DNA of 64,000 nucleotides from DASWJS01 sp036397035. GTDB lineage: Bacteria; Actinomycetota; AC-67. This document shows, one piece after another, positions 54,330 through 62,181 of the stretch. A program made the translations under genes and the position numbers. The DNA lies in assembly GCA_036397035.1 (NCBI GenBank), contig DASWJS010000007.1, positions 62,001 through 126,000 on the forward strand. Direction: 5' to 3'. The notes under the pieces are model-generated. The model ran no database searches. It was given only the letters and a program-made list of their open reading frames with translations, and had not been told where the DNA came from. Each line of letters starts with the position of its first letter. Positions within the stretch are counted from its first letter, which is position 1.

Positions 54330-55088
54330 GTGTCTTACGAACGGGAACTGGCGCTCGCGCACCAGTGGTGCGACGAAACCGACGCGATCGCGCTCGACTA
54401 CTTCACCGCGGGCGCCCTCACCGAGATCAAGGCCGACGGGACGCCGGTCACCGCCGGCGACCGCGCGGTGGAGCGCGCCCTGCGCCGCTCGATCGAATCC
54501 GCGTTCCCCACCGACGCGGTGCTCGGAGAGGAAGAGGGGCTGGCCGGGCGGAGCGATCGCCGATGGATCCTGGACCCGATCGACGGCACCAAGAACTATG
54601 CGCGCGGGGTGCCGGTCTTCGCGACGCTGCTCGCGCTGCAAGAGCAGGAGGAGACGGTGGTCGGCATGGTGAGCGCGCCGGCGCTCGGGACGCGGTGGTG
54701 GGCGTCGCGCGGCGACGGCGCCCACGCGAGCGGGACGATCGTGCGCGTGTCCTCGGTCGCCTCGATCGCCGAGTCGCACCTGATCACCGGCGGCGTCGAC
54801 TGGGCGGGCGACCGAGCCGATGCGCTCGTCGCATTGCTCGCGCGGGCCAAGCGGCACCGGGGGTTCGGCGACTTCTGGGGGCACATGCTCGTCGCGCAGG
54901 GATCGGCCGAAGCCATGATCGAGCTGGCGCCGCTCGCCGTCTGGGACATCGCCGCGCCGAAGATCATCGTCGAGGAGGCGGGGGGACGGGTGAGCGCGCT
55001 CGACGGCGGAGACGCGGGCGGGGGCGGGGCGGTCGTCAGCTCCAACGGCGCCGTCCACGACGACATCCTCGCCGCGCTGAGCGGGTAG
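54330..55088 (+). CDS. Inositol-monophosphatase-family phosphatase, probably HisN-type histidinol-phosphatase
   Basis: 252 residues. GEEEGLAG (metal Glu), RRWILDPIDGTKNYARGVPV (the D-P-I-D-G-T signature) and APLAVWDIAAPKIIVEEAGG (final Asp) are the three lithium-sensitive phosphatase motifs. TKNYARGVPVFATLLAL is closer to actinobacterial HisN than to inositol phosphatases, which usually read TxNFxHGxP; the histidinol-phosphate call is likely but not certain. It needs magnesium and acts in the cytoplasm. The acyl-CoA dehydrogenase gene follows after 11 bases. Confidence 0.85.
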   Translation: MSYERELALAHQWCDETDAIALDYFTAGALTEIKADGTPVTAGDRAVERALRRSIESAFPTDAVLGEEEGLAGRSDRRWILDPIDGTKNYARGVPVFATLLALQEQEETVVGMVSAPALGTRWWASRGDGAHASGTIVRVSSVASIAESHLITGGVDWAGDRADALVALLARAKRHRGFGDFWGHMLVAQGSAEAMIELAPLAVWDIAAPKIIVEEAGGRVSALDGGDAGGGGAVVSSNGAVHDDILAALSG

Positions 55089-55099
55089 CCTGTCGGTTC

Positions 55100-56251
55100 G
55101 TGTTCGAGCTGACTCCTGAGCAGGAAGCGATCCGGGCGACCGCGCGCGCGTTCGCCGAGCGCGAGGTCGCGCCGCACGCCGCGCAATGGGACCGCGACGA
55201 GCACTTCCCGGCCGAGCTGATCCCGCGGCTCGCCGAGGTCGGCTTCCTCGGCGCGCCGGTGCCCGTCGAGTACGGGGGCATGGGGCTCGACGCGGTGTCC
55301 TACGCCGTGGTGATCGAGGAGATCGCGCGCGCGGACTCCTCGGTCCGGTCGATCGTGAGCGTCAACTGCTCGCTGTTCGCGCTGACGGTCCTGAAGTGGG
55401 GGACCGAGGCGCAGCGCAAGGAGTGGCTGCCGAAGGTGTCCGGCGGCGAGATGCTCGGCTGCTTCGGCCTGACCGAGCCCGGCGCCGGCTCGGACCCCGG
55501 ATCGATGGTGACGCGCGCGGTGCGCGACGGCGAGCACTGGGTGATCGACGGCTCGAAGATGTTCATCACCAACGGCACGCAGGCCGGGATCGCGTTGATC
55601 TTCGCGCAGACCGATCCGTCGCGCGGCGCGAAGGGCATCGCGTGCTTCCTGGTGCCGACCGCGACGCCCGGCTTTGCCGCCAACGAGATCCACGGCAAGC
55701 TCGGGCTGCGGGCGTCCTCGACTGCGGAGCTGGTGCTGACCGGCGTGCGCGTGGGCCCCGAGTCGTTGCTGGGCGAGGTCGGTGACGGGATGAAGATCGC
55801 GCTGTCGACGCTCGACAACGGCAGGGTGGGACTCGCGGCGTCGTGCGTCGGGCTGGCGCAGGCGTCGCTGGACGCGGCGCTTGCCTACGCCAAGGATCGC
55901 GAGCAGTTCGGCAAGCCGATCGCCCGGCACCAGTTGGTGCAGGAGATGCTCGCCGATATGTACGTCGACGTCGAGGCGGCGCGGCTGCTCACGCTGCGGG
56001 CGGCCGCGAAGAAGGACGCCGGCGAGCGCAACACCCTGGAGGCGAGCGTCGCGAAGTACTACGCGAGCGAGGCCGCGGTGCGCTGCACCAACCTGGCGAT
56101 CCAGGTTCACGGCGGCTACGGCTACGTCGACGAGTACCCGGTGGGGCGCTACCTGCGCGATGCGCGCGTCACCACGCTCTACGAAGGCACGAGCCAGATC
56201 CAGAAGCTCATCATCGGCCGCCACCTCACCGGCGAAAGCGCGTTCGTCTAG
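55100..56251 (+). CDS. Acyl-CoA dehydrogenase (short/medium-chain or butyryl-type)
   Basis: 383 residues with the full set: FELTPEQEAIRATARAFAER, FGLTEPGAGSDPGSMVTRAV, WVIDGSKMFITNGTQAG, YAKDREQFGKPIARHQLVQE, QVHGGYGYVDEYPVGRYLRD and TTLYEGTSQIQKLIIGRHL. The Glu of LYEGTSQ is the catalytic base of short/medium-chain and butyryl-CoA dehydrogenases, in contrast to the other acyl-CoA dehydrogenases in this window. The start GTG 55100 lies eight bases after TAGCCT (55086-55091). The last four bases (CTAG) are shared with the stop of the PIN toxin gene on the other strand. Confidence 0.94.
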   Translation: MFELTPEQEAIRATARAFAEREVAPHAAQWDRDEHFPAELIPRLAEVGFLGAPVPVEYGGMGLDAVSYAVVIEEIARADSSVRSIVSVNCSLFALTVLKWGTEAQRKEWLPKVSGGEMLGCFGLTEPGAGSDPGSMVTRAVRDGEHWVIDGSKMFITNGTQAGIALIFAQTDPSRGAKGIACFLVPTATPGFAANEIHGKLGLRASSTAELVLTGVRVGPESLLGEVGDGMKIALSTLDNGRVGLAASCVGLAQASLDAALAYAKDREQFGKPIARHQLVQEMLADMYVDVEAARLLTLRAAAKKDAGERNTLEASVAKYYASEAAVRCTNLAIQVHGGYGYVDEYPVGRYLRDARVTTLYEGTSQIQKLIIGRHLTGESAFV

Positions 56252-56691
56252 TCCTCGATCGAATCGAGCAACTCGGTGAACGCGCGCGTGCCTGGCACGA
56301 TCGCACGGATGCCGTAGGGCGCGCAGGCGCGAGCGAACCTCCGGTCGAGCGTCACGAGCGGGCACGTCAACGCGAGCGCGAGATCCGCGTAGCAGCCGTC
56401 GTAGACGGTCATCGCGCCCCGCATCCCCCACGCGCCACGCAGGAGGACCGCCGCGGGCGCCTGGGTCAACTCGAGCAACTCCAGTCGGTCGAACAGCGCG
56501 CAGGCAACCTGGTCCGAGATGCGGCGTTGGAGCGCCAGCTTGCGCAGTGCGTTCGTCGCCTCCACCGGCGCGATGTCGGGGACCCACAGCTCGACCTCCG
56601 TACCGAGCAGGGCGGAGGTCTCGCCTGCGTGATCGGCTGCGATCAGGAACCCGACGAGGAGGGACGCGTCGACGACGACGCGCTCGGTCAT
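56248..56691 (-). CDS. PIN-domain toxin (VapC/FitB-like)
   Basis: 147-residue PIN ribonuclease. The four acidic metal ligands are readable: Asp in VVVDASLLVGFL, Glu in IAPVEATNALRKLA, Asp in TVYDGCYADLALAL and Asp in PLVTLDRRFAR. VapC-type toxins cut specific RNAs (often tRNA or rRNA). It overlaps its antitoxin by four bases (ATGA), the usual order antitoxin first. All catalytic acids are present, so the toxin is probably active. Confidence 0.92.
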   Translation of the reverse strand: MTERVVVDASLLVGFLIAADHAGETSALLGTEVELWVPDIAPVEATNALRKLALQRRISDQVACALFDRLELLELTQAPAAVLLRGAWGMRGAMTVYDGCYADLALALTCPLVTLDRRFARACAPYGIRAIVPGTRAFTELLDSIED

Positions 56692-56948
56692 CGCCGCTTG
56701 GTGGGGAGGGGTCCTCTCATCTCGCGGATGAGCTCGGCGGGCGACGGTCCACGGGTGACGTGCGGCCGGATGGCGACGATCGATTCGACGACGGCCTTGC
56801 GCGAGCCATGTTCGAGCCGGATCCCGCGCTGGAGAAGGCGGATGGCCTCGTCGGTGATGGAGGCGTTCCGGCGCATAGCGCGCTCACGGATCGCCTCGTA
56901 GAGGTCTTCGGGAACTCCTCGAACGTGCAACGTCGGCACGGACGGCAT
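56688..56948 (-). CDS. FitA-like ribbon-helix-helix antitoxin
   Basis: 86 residues. The N-terminal TLHVRGVPEDLYEAIRERAM and RRNASITDEAIRLLQRGI form a ribbon-helix-helix DNA-binding domain of the FitA type. The charged C-terminal part (SPAELIREMRGPLPTKRR) likely wraps around the toxin. ATG 56948 has a palindrome two bases upstream (56951-56963), which fits self-repression by the antitoxin-toxin complex. Confidence 0.9.
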   Translation of the reverse strand: MPSVPTLHVRGVPEDLYEAIRERAMRRNASITDEAIRLLQRGIRLEHGSRKAVVESIVAIRPHVTRGPSPAELIREMRGPLPTKRR

Positions 56949-56950
56949 CG

Positions 56951-56963
56951 TACCACCTTGGTA
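56951..56963. promoter_or_regulatory. Candidate toxin-antitoxin operator
   Basis: TACCA-CCT-TGGTA, an inverted repeat with five-base arms directly in front of the antitoxin start, in the place where FitA/VapB proteins usually bind. Confidence 0.5.
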
Positions 56964-57091
56964 GCAGAATCGCTAGCAGATTGGGACGCCATGGTAAGGC
57001 TCGCGATCCGGCGTGTCCAGCGCGGGTGACGAGAGTGGGATGAAGGAGTGATTCGGGGTGTTCGCGTGGTGCGGTTAGCATCGGAGGCGCC

Positions 57092-57928
57092 ATGAAGCGA
57101 TACGACTTGCACACGCACTCGAACGTCAGCGACGGCGCGTTGCCGCCGGCGGAGGTCGTGCGGCGCGCCGCCGGGGCGGGCCTGGACGGGATCGCGCTGA
57201 CCGACCACGACTCGACCGGCGGGCTCGCCGAGGCGCGCGCGGAGGGAGAGCGCGCAGGGCTCGAGGTGCTCACCGGGTGCGAGATCTCCGCGCAGCTCGA
57301 AGGAAAGAGCGTCCACGTCCTCGGCTACTTCATGGACACCGAGCACCCGCGCCTGGTCGAGGAGCTTCGCTGGATCCAGGACGACCGCGTGGTCCGCGCC
57401 GAGAAGATGGTCGAGAAGCTGCAGAAGCTCGGCGTGGCGGTGACGATGGACATGGTGCGCGCGCACGCGGAGGGCGACTCGATCGGCCGCCCGCACGTCG
57501 CCGCGGCGATGGTGGACGCGGGCGTCGTGCCCACGACCGTCGACGCGTTCACGAAGGACTGGATCCTGGAGGGCGGGCGCGCCTACGTCGACAAGCGCGT
57601 GATGGCGCCGGTCGACACGATCGCGCTCATCGTCGAAGCGGGCGGCGTCGCGGCGGTCGCGCATCCGATCTGGGTGGAGAACGACCTCGGCCGCTCGGTC
57701 GAGCGCATCGAGGAGTGGGCGGAGGCGGGCCTGGGCGCGTTGGAGGTCGATCATCCCGAGCACGAAGAGCTGTGGCGCAGGACCTACGGCGACCTCGCCA
57801 AGCGGCTCGACCTCGTGCGAACCGGGTCGAGCGACTTCCACGGCAACGCGCACGGCGGGCCGATGGGCGCGAACACCACGGACGAAGACGTCGTCGCCGA
57901 GCTGCGCGCGCGCGCGGCGCGGCGCTAG
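57092..57928 (+). CDS. PHP-domain phosphoesterase (RNase AM/YciV-like)
   Basis: 278 residues. KRYDLHTHSNVSDGALPPAE gives the HxH motif, IALTDHDSTGGLAEARAEGE the next His/Asp, GCEISAQLEGKSVHVLGYF the Glu, VAVAHPIWVEN and RTGSSDFHGNAHGG the late His/Asp set. This is the trinuclear metal site of PHP phosphoesterases, which act on nucleotides or RNA 5' ends. TAGCAT (57076-57081) lies ten bases upstream, and CGGAGG in the same gap may serve as ribosome site. Its final CTAG is shared with the SDR gene. Confidence 0.92.
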   Translation: MKRYDLHTHSNVSDGALPPAEVVRRAAGAGLDGIALTDHDSTGGLAEARAEGERAGLEVLTGCEISAQLEGKSVHVLGYFMDTEHPRLVEELRWIQDDRVVRAEKMVEKLQKLGVAVTMDMVRAHAEGDSIGRPHVAAAMVDAGVVPTTVDAFTKDWILEGGRAYVDKRVMAPVDTIALIVEAGGVAAVAHPIWVENDLGRSVERIEEWAEAGLGALEVDHPEHEELWRRTYGDLAKRLDLVRTGSSDFHGNAHGGPMGANTTDEDVVAELRARAARR

Positions 57929-58701
57929 GCGCGGCGGGCGATGCTCCGCCGGTAGATGGCGGGGAGCAGCGCGCGCGTGACGACGGCGACGTTCTCGAGC
58001 CGGGTGAGGTTGATCTCGAATCCGGCGCGATCCAGACCGCGCAGCAGCGCGCGCGAGACCTGCTCGGGCGTGCGGTGCACGAGCTTCGGAGGCACGCTGA
58101 GCCCCGTCTCGACGGCGTCGTGGGCCATGGTCGTTTCGGACACGAAGCCGGGGGAGAGCACCTTCACGCGCACGCCCTTGGGCGCCAGCTCGTAGGAGAT
58201 CGCTTCGAGGAAGGCGTGCATGCCCGCCTTCGAGGCCGAGTAGACGCTCTCGCCGGGCAGCGGGCTCTTGCCCGAGCCGCTCGTCAGCCCGACGATCCAC
58301 CCCTCGCCGCGCCCCACCATGTGGGGGATGGCCGGCAGGACGCAGTTGGTGGTGCCGAACAGGTTGACGTCCATCACCTCGCGCACGAACGCGGGATCGA
58401 TCTCGGTCGCGGGCCGGCGCCCGAGGATCGCCGCGTTGCAGACCACGACGTCGAGCCGCCCGTGGCGTCCGGCGGCGTCGTCGATCAGCGCGCGGGCGGC
58501 GGCCTCGTCGGCGACGTCGAGCGGCCGCGTCCACGACGCCGCCGACACGGCGCGCAGCTCGGCCTCGACCTCGGCGAGCGGCTCGGGACGGCGCGCGGCT
58601 CCGACGACGATAGCGCCGGCGCGCGCGAGGTCGAGCGCGATCCGGCGCCCGACTCCCATCGACGCGCCGGTGACGACGGCGACACGACCCGTGAAGTCCA
58701 C
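57925..58701 (-). CDS. Short-chain dehydrogenase/reductase
   Basis: 258-residue SDR. VAVVTGASMGVGRRIALDLA is the NAD(P) loop, VVCNAAILGRR the NNAG-like segment, GWIVGLTSGSGKSPLPGESV the catalytic Ser area and YSASKAGMHAFLEAISYELA the Tyr-x-x-x-Lys pair. The full catalytic set is present. It reduces or oxidises an alcohol/ketone; the substrate is not readable. GTG 58701 is selected because it lies right before the first beta strand. Longer open frame upstream lies in the class V aminotransferase gene. Confidence 0.93.
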   Translation of the reverse strand: MDFTGRVAVVTGASMGVGRRIALDLARAGAIVVGAARRPEPLAEVEAELRAVSAASWTRPLDVADEAAARALIDDAAGRHGRLDVVVCNAAILGRRPATEIDPAFVREVMDVNLFGTTNCVLPAIPHMVGRGEGWIVGLTSGSGKSPLPGESVYSASKAGMHAFLEAISYELAPKGVRVKVLSPGFVSETTMAHDAVETGLSVPPKLVHRTPEQVSRALLRGLDRAGFEINLTRLENVAVVTRALLPAIYRRSIARRA

Positions 58702-58791
58702 AGCGCGCGTGAGCCTACCGGGTTCGAGCGGACGGGCCGGACGGACCGCTGGGCTATCCTTGCCGCGCAGCCGAACCGGGAGTTGAGCCAC

Positions 58792-59895
58792 ATGATCGAC
58801 CCACGCAACCTGCCGGAGATGCCCGCCCTGGCCATCGTCGGGCCGTGCGAGCTGCACGACGAGGACCTCGAGGTGCTCGGGCGGCAAGTGATCGCGCACT
58901 ACGGCGACACGTGGGTGCAGATCCACCGGCAGGTGCTCGACGACCTCGCGACCTTGCTGGGCGCCGCGGAGTCCCCGTACCTGATCCCGGGTTCGGGGAC
59001 GACCTGCCTGGACGCGGCGATGCTGAACCTGTTCGAGCCCGGCCAGAAGGTGCTCGTCGCCGACACCGGGTTCTTCGGGCAGCGGCTGGCGCAGATCGCG
59101 ACGCAGCAGGGCTTGGCGGTCGAGGTGCTGCCGGTCGAGGTGGGCGCGCCGGTCGAGGCGGGCGCGGTTGCCGAACGCGCGCGCGGGTGCGACGGCGTGC
59201 TCGCGGTGCACGTCGAGACCTCGACGGGCGTCCGGCACCCGATCGAGCAGATCGCCGCGGCCGCGCGCGAGGCCGGCGCGCTCTGCGTGATCGACGGCAT
59301 CGCCAGCGTCGGCGGCGAGTTCGCCGAGGTGGACGCGTGGGGGATCGACGCGCTCGTCACCTCGACCCAGAAGGGGCTCGAGACGCCGCCGGGCCTCGGC
59401 ATCGTCGCGCTGGGCCCGCGCGGCCGGAAGCGCGTCGAAGCGCGCAGCTCGCGGCCCGCATCCTGGTACCTCGACCTGCACACCTGGGACTGGTACCGGC
59501 GCGAGTGGGCCTCGTGGCACCCGCACCCGGTCACGATGCCGACGCCGCTCGTCCTGGTGCTCGCCTCGAGCCTCCGGCGCATCCTCGCGCACGGGTTCCC
59601 GGCGTGGGTCGAGGCGCGCGCGGCGCTCGCGTCGCGACTTCGGACGGGGCTGAGCGACCTCGGGTTCGAGCACGTCGCACGCGAAGGCGCGGGATCGAAC
59701 CTCGTCGTGGCCGTGCACGCCGAGGACGCGGGGGAGATCCTGGCGCACGTCCTGCGGCAGGGCATCCAGCTCTCCGGAGGGCTGCCGCCGCTCGCCGGCG
59801 CGTCCCTTCGGATCGGTCTGCTCGGCAAGGCGGCGAGCGAGCAGATGGTGGACCGCGTCGTCGACGCGATCGCGCGCGCGCGCAAGGAAACGTGA
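58792..59895 (+). CDS. Class V aminotransferase (alanine-glyoxylate/serine-pyruvate type)
   Basis: 367 residues. YLIPGSGTTCLDAAMLNLFE is the cofactor phosphate loop, VLAVHVETSTGVRHPIEQIA, LCVIDGIASVGGEFAEVDAW with the PLP-holding Asp, and LVTSTQKGLETPPGLGIVAL with the Schiff-base Lys. Members transfer amino groups to glyoxylate or pyruvate. A histidine- and tryptophan-rich insert (LDLHTWDWYRREWASWHPHP) follows. TATCCT (58755-58760) is the likely -10 box and CGGGAG the ribosome site. The next gene overlaps its stop (GTGA). Confidence 0.91.
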   Translation: MIDPRNLPEMPALAIVGPCELHDEDLEVLGRQVIAHYGDTWVQIHRQVLDDLATLLGAAESPYLIPGSGTTCLDAAMLNLFEPGQKVLVADTGFFGQRLAQIATQQGLAVEVLPVEVGAPVEAGAVAERARGCDGVLAVHVETSTGVRHPIEQIAAAAREAGALCVIDGIASVGGEFAEVDAWGIDALVTSTQKGLETPPGLGIVALGPRGRKRVEARSSRPASWYLDLHTWDWYRREWASWHPHPVTMPTPLVLVLASSLRRILAHGFPAWVEARAALASRLRTGLSDLGFEHVAREGAGSNLVVAVHAEDAGEILAHVLRQGIQLSGGLPPLAGASLRIGLLGKAASEQMVDRVVDAIARARKET

Positions 59896-60818
59896 AGCCG
59901 GTTTCGCCGTGGCCGGACGCGGTCTCCGAGCGCGACGACGCGTTCCACGAGCACGGCGGCACCCCCGGATGGCGTGAGGAGCTGACCTTCGACTTCGCCG
60001 ATCCGGCCGCCGAGCTGGGCCTGATCGTGCGCCTTACGTTCGACCCCGGCCGCCACCAGGCCGACGCCGTGATCAACGTGGCTTTTGCCGACGGCGGGTT
60101 CGCGACCGTGCTCGCGCGCGCGAAGGTCGAGCGCCACGCCACGACGACCGTCGACCGGATCGCGCTGTCGTGCGCCGGGCCGGCGCGATCCTGGCGCCTG
60201 GCGTGCAAGGACACCGCGCTCGTCCTGCCGGCGCGCGGACCCAACGCCGAGCGGCGCGGCGTCGGGGTGCCGATCGAGATGGACGTCGTCTTCGACGCCT
60301 GGGTCGATCCCGTGGGCGGCCTTCGCAGGACGAAGAACGTGGACGCGATCGGCTTCGTCCAGGTGACGTCGGAGGGGCGCTTCGAACAAGTGGGCCGCGC
60401 GTCGGGGTCGTTGCGCATCGGCGAGCACGGCTCGACGATCGACGCGGGCGGGTCCCGGATGCGGCGGTGGGGACCGAACCTGGGCGCCGACGCCTTCCTT
60501 CGCGTCGTGTTCGGGCCGGCGCTGTCGCTCGTGCTGCGTGCGCCGACGCTGGACGATCCCGCGACGGGCTGGCTCGCGCGCGGGCATGACGTTGTCCCGG
60601 TGACGGCGGTGCTGGAAACGACGCGCGACGGGTCGAGCGTCCGGTGGCTCTCGATCGCGGCGACCGACCCGGGCGGCGAGCGCATCGAGGTCGAAGGCGC
60701 CGTCCTCGCCGCCCATCCGCTTCGCGACGGCGCCGCGCGCACGCGCCAGGCGCTCATCCGCTGGCGGCGCAACGACCGGCAGGCCTGGGGCTTCGGCGAC
60801 TGGCCGGTGGCGGGCTAA
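59892..60818 (+). CDS. Hypothetical beta-rich protein coupled to the class V aminotransferase
   Basis: Not firmly recognised. 308 residues, no signal peptide. It consists mainly of beta strands with Trp/Asp-rich turns (WREELTFDFADPAAELGLIV, MDVVFDAWVDPVGGLRRTKN, EQVGRASGSLRIGEHGSTID) and ends in WGFGDWPVAG. The pattern recalls lipocalin-like carotenoid hydratase/AttH or DUF7064-type proteins found beside lipid genes in actinobacteria; this is a weak resemblance. GTG 59892 overlaps the aminotransferase stop by four bases, so the two are probably co-translated. It ends in CTAA, shared with the O-methyltransferase gene. Confidence 0.76.
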   Translation: MKPVSPWPDAVSERDDAFHEHGGTPGWREELTFDFADPAAELGLIVRLTFDPGRHQADAVINVAFADGGFATVLARAKVERHATTTVDRIALSCAGPARSWRLACKDTALVLPARGPNAERRGVGVPIEMDVVFDAWVDPVGGLRRTKNVDAIGFVQVTSEGRFEQVGRASGSLRIGEHGSTIDAGGSRMRRWGPNLGADAFLRVVFGPALSLVLRAPTLDDPATGWLARGHDVVPVTAVLETTRDGSSVRWLSIAATDPGGERIEVEGAVLAAHPLRDGAARTRQALIRWRRNDRQAWGFGDWPVAG

Positions 60819-61462
60819 GCCACGCGCAGGGCGAGCATCACGCCGTCGCGGATCGGAAGGATGCTCGAGACGTAGCGCTCGTCGTTGGCGATGAGGCTGT
60901 TGTGTTCCTTGATCGCCTCGGTCCACTCGCCCGGCATGCCGTCGGGACCCGCGTGGCCCGCTACCTGTCCGCCCCACAGGACGTTGTCGCAGATGTAGAG
61001 GCCGCCGAGCCGGATGCGACCGGACGCCGCTCGCCACGCGGCCGGGTAGCCGTCCTTGTCGATGTCGTCGTAGACGACGTCCCACTCGCCCTCGACGCCG
61101 TCGAAGGACGTCACGGCGTCGCCGACGTGGTAGGTGATCCGGTCCCACAGGCCCGCCCGCCCCAGGAAGTCCTCGGCCGCCTTTGCGTTCTCGGCGTCGC
61201 CGTCGGTGCAGTGGATCTCGGCGTCCGGCCCCGCGCCGCGCGCGAACCAGTAGGCCGAGTAGCCGTAGCCCGATCCCAGCTCGAAGATGCGGCGCGCGCC
61301 GTGGATGCGGGTGAGGATCTCCAGCGTGACGCCGACGTGCCGGTTGACGATCGGGAAGCGCTTCTCCTCGGCGAGCTTCTCCATCTCGACGAGCACGTCT
61401 TCGTCGTGGCGGTCGAGCAAGCCGCGCATGTAGCGCGCGACGTCGGGGTCCGTGATCGGCAT
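60815..61462 (-). CDS. SAM-dependent O-methyltransferase (class I, CCoAMT-like)
   Basis: 215 residues. RIFELGSGYGYSAYWFARGA is the SAM-binding glycine motif, IHCTDGDAENAKAAEDFLGR binds the ribose, and DVVYDDIDKDGYPAAWRAAS carries the metal-binding Asp pair of catechol/caffeoyl-CoA-type enzymes. GLYICDNVLWGGQVAGHAG forms the final metal site. The substrate is likely a catechol-like hydroxyl. ATG 61462 has AGAGGAG seven bases upstream; the longer start at 61516 has no such site and overlaps the HAD gene. Confidence 0.92.
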   Translation of the reverse strand: MPITDPDVARYMRGLLDRHDEDVLVEMEKLAEEKRFPIVNRHVGVTLEILTRIHGARRIFELGSGYGYSAYWFARGAGPDAEIHCTDGDAENAKAAEDFLGRAGLWDRITYHVGDAVTSFDGVEGEWDVVYDDIDKDGYPAAWRAASGRIRLGGLYICDNVLWGGQVAGHAGPDGMPGEWTEAIKEHNSLIANDERYVSSILPIRDGVMLALRVA

Positions 61463-61509
61463 CGCCGGCTCCTCTCGGTCGGGCGTTCCACGATACACTC
61501 GGGCCTTCG

Positions 61510-62181
61510 ATGCCAACCGAGTTGCGCGCCTGCATCTTCGACTTCGGCGGGGTCCTGACCTCGTCGATCCGCGATTCGTTCGCGCGTTTCGAGCAGCGCC
61601 TCGGTCTGCCCGAGCGCGCGATCCTGCACGCGTTTCGCGGCGACGGCGCGGACGCGCCCGAGCCCGACTTCTTCCGGCTGGAGCGCGGCGAGATCACCGA
61701 GGGCGAGTTCTACCGGCTGATGCGGCGGCGGCTGGAGGAGCACCTCGACCGCCCGGTGGCGCTCCCGGAGGACCCGGCCGCGGTGCGCGACATGATGTTC
61801 GGCTCGCTCACCCGCAACGACGAGATGGTGGCCGCCGCGCACGCGATCGCCGGGCACTATCCCACCGGCATCCTGTCCAACAACGTGAAGGAGTGGACGG
61901 GCTGGCGCGCGTGGGTCGAGTCGCACCGCTTCCACGCGGTGATCGACTCCAGCGACTGCGGGATGCGCAAGCCCGAGCCCGGCATCTACGCGCTCGCGTG
62001 CGAGCAGCTCGGAGTCCGGCCGCAGGAGGCGGCGTTCGTCGACGACATCCCGGTCAACGTCGAGGGCGCCGCCGCCGTGGGGATGCACGCCATCCGCTTC
62101 ACCACGACCGAGGAGGTCCTGGCCGAGCTTCGCCCGCTGTTCCCGCGGGCGTTCGCGGCGGAGGAATCGGTCGGTGCGTGA
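61510..62181 (+). CDS. HAD-superfamily hydrolase (epoxide-hydrolase N-terminal-domain type)
   Basis: 223 residues. CIFDFGGVLTSSIRDSFARF is motif I with the nucleophile Asp (DFGGV form of this subfamily), TGILSNNVKEWTGW motif II, MRKPEPGIYALACEQLGV motif III with Lys, and AFVDDIPVNVEGAAAVG motif IV. It is a phosphatase or dehalogenase-like enzyme of unknown substrate. TACACT (61494-61499) ends ten bases before the ATG. The following aminotransferase gene overlaps its end by eight bases, so the two may share a task. Confidence 0.9.
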   Translation: MPTELRACIFDFGGVLTSSIRDSFARFEQRLGLPERAILHAFRGDGADAPEPDFFRLERGEITEGEFYRLMRRRLEEHLDRPVALPEDPAAVRDMMFGSLTRNDEMVAAAHAIAGHYPTGILSNNVKEWTGWRAWVESHRFHAVIDSSDCGMRKPEPGIYALACEQLGVRPQEAAFVDDIPVNVEGAAAVGMHAIRFTTTEEVLAELRPLFPRAFAAEESVGA

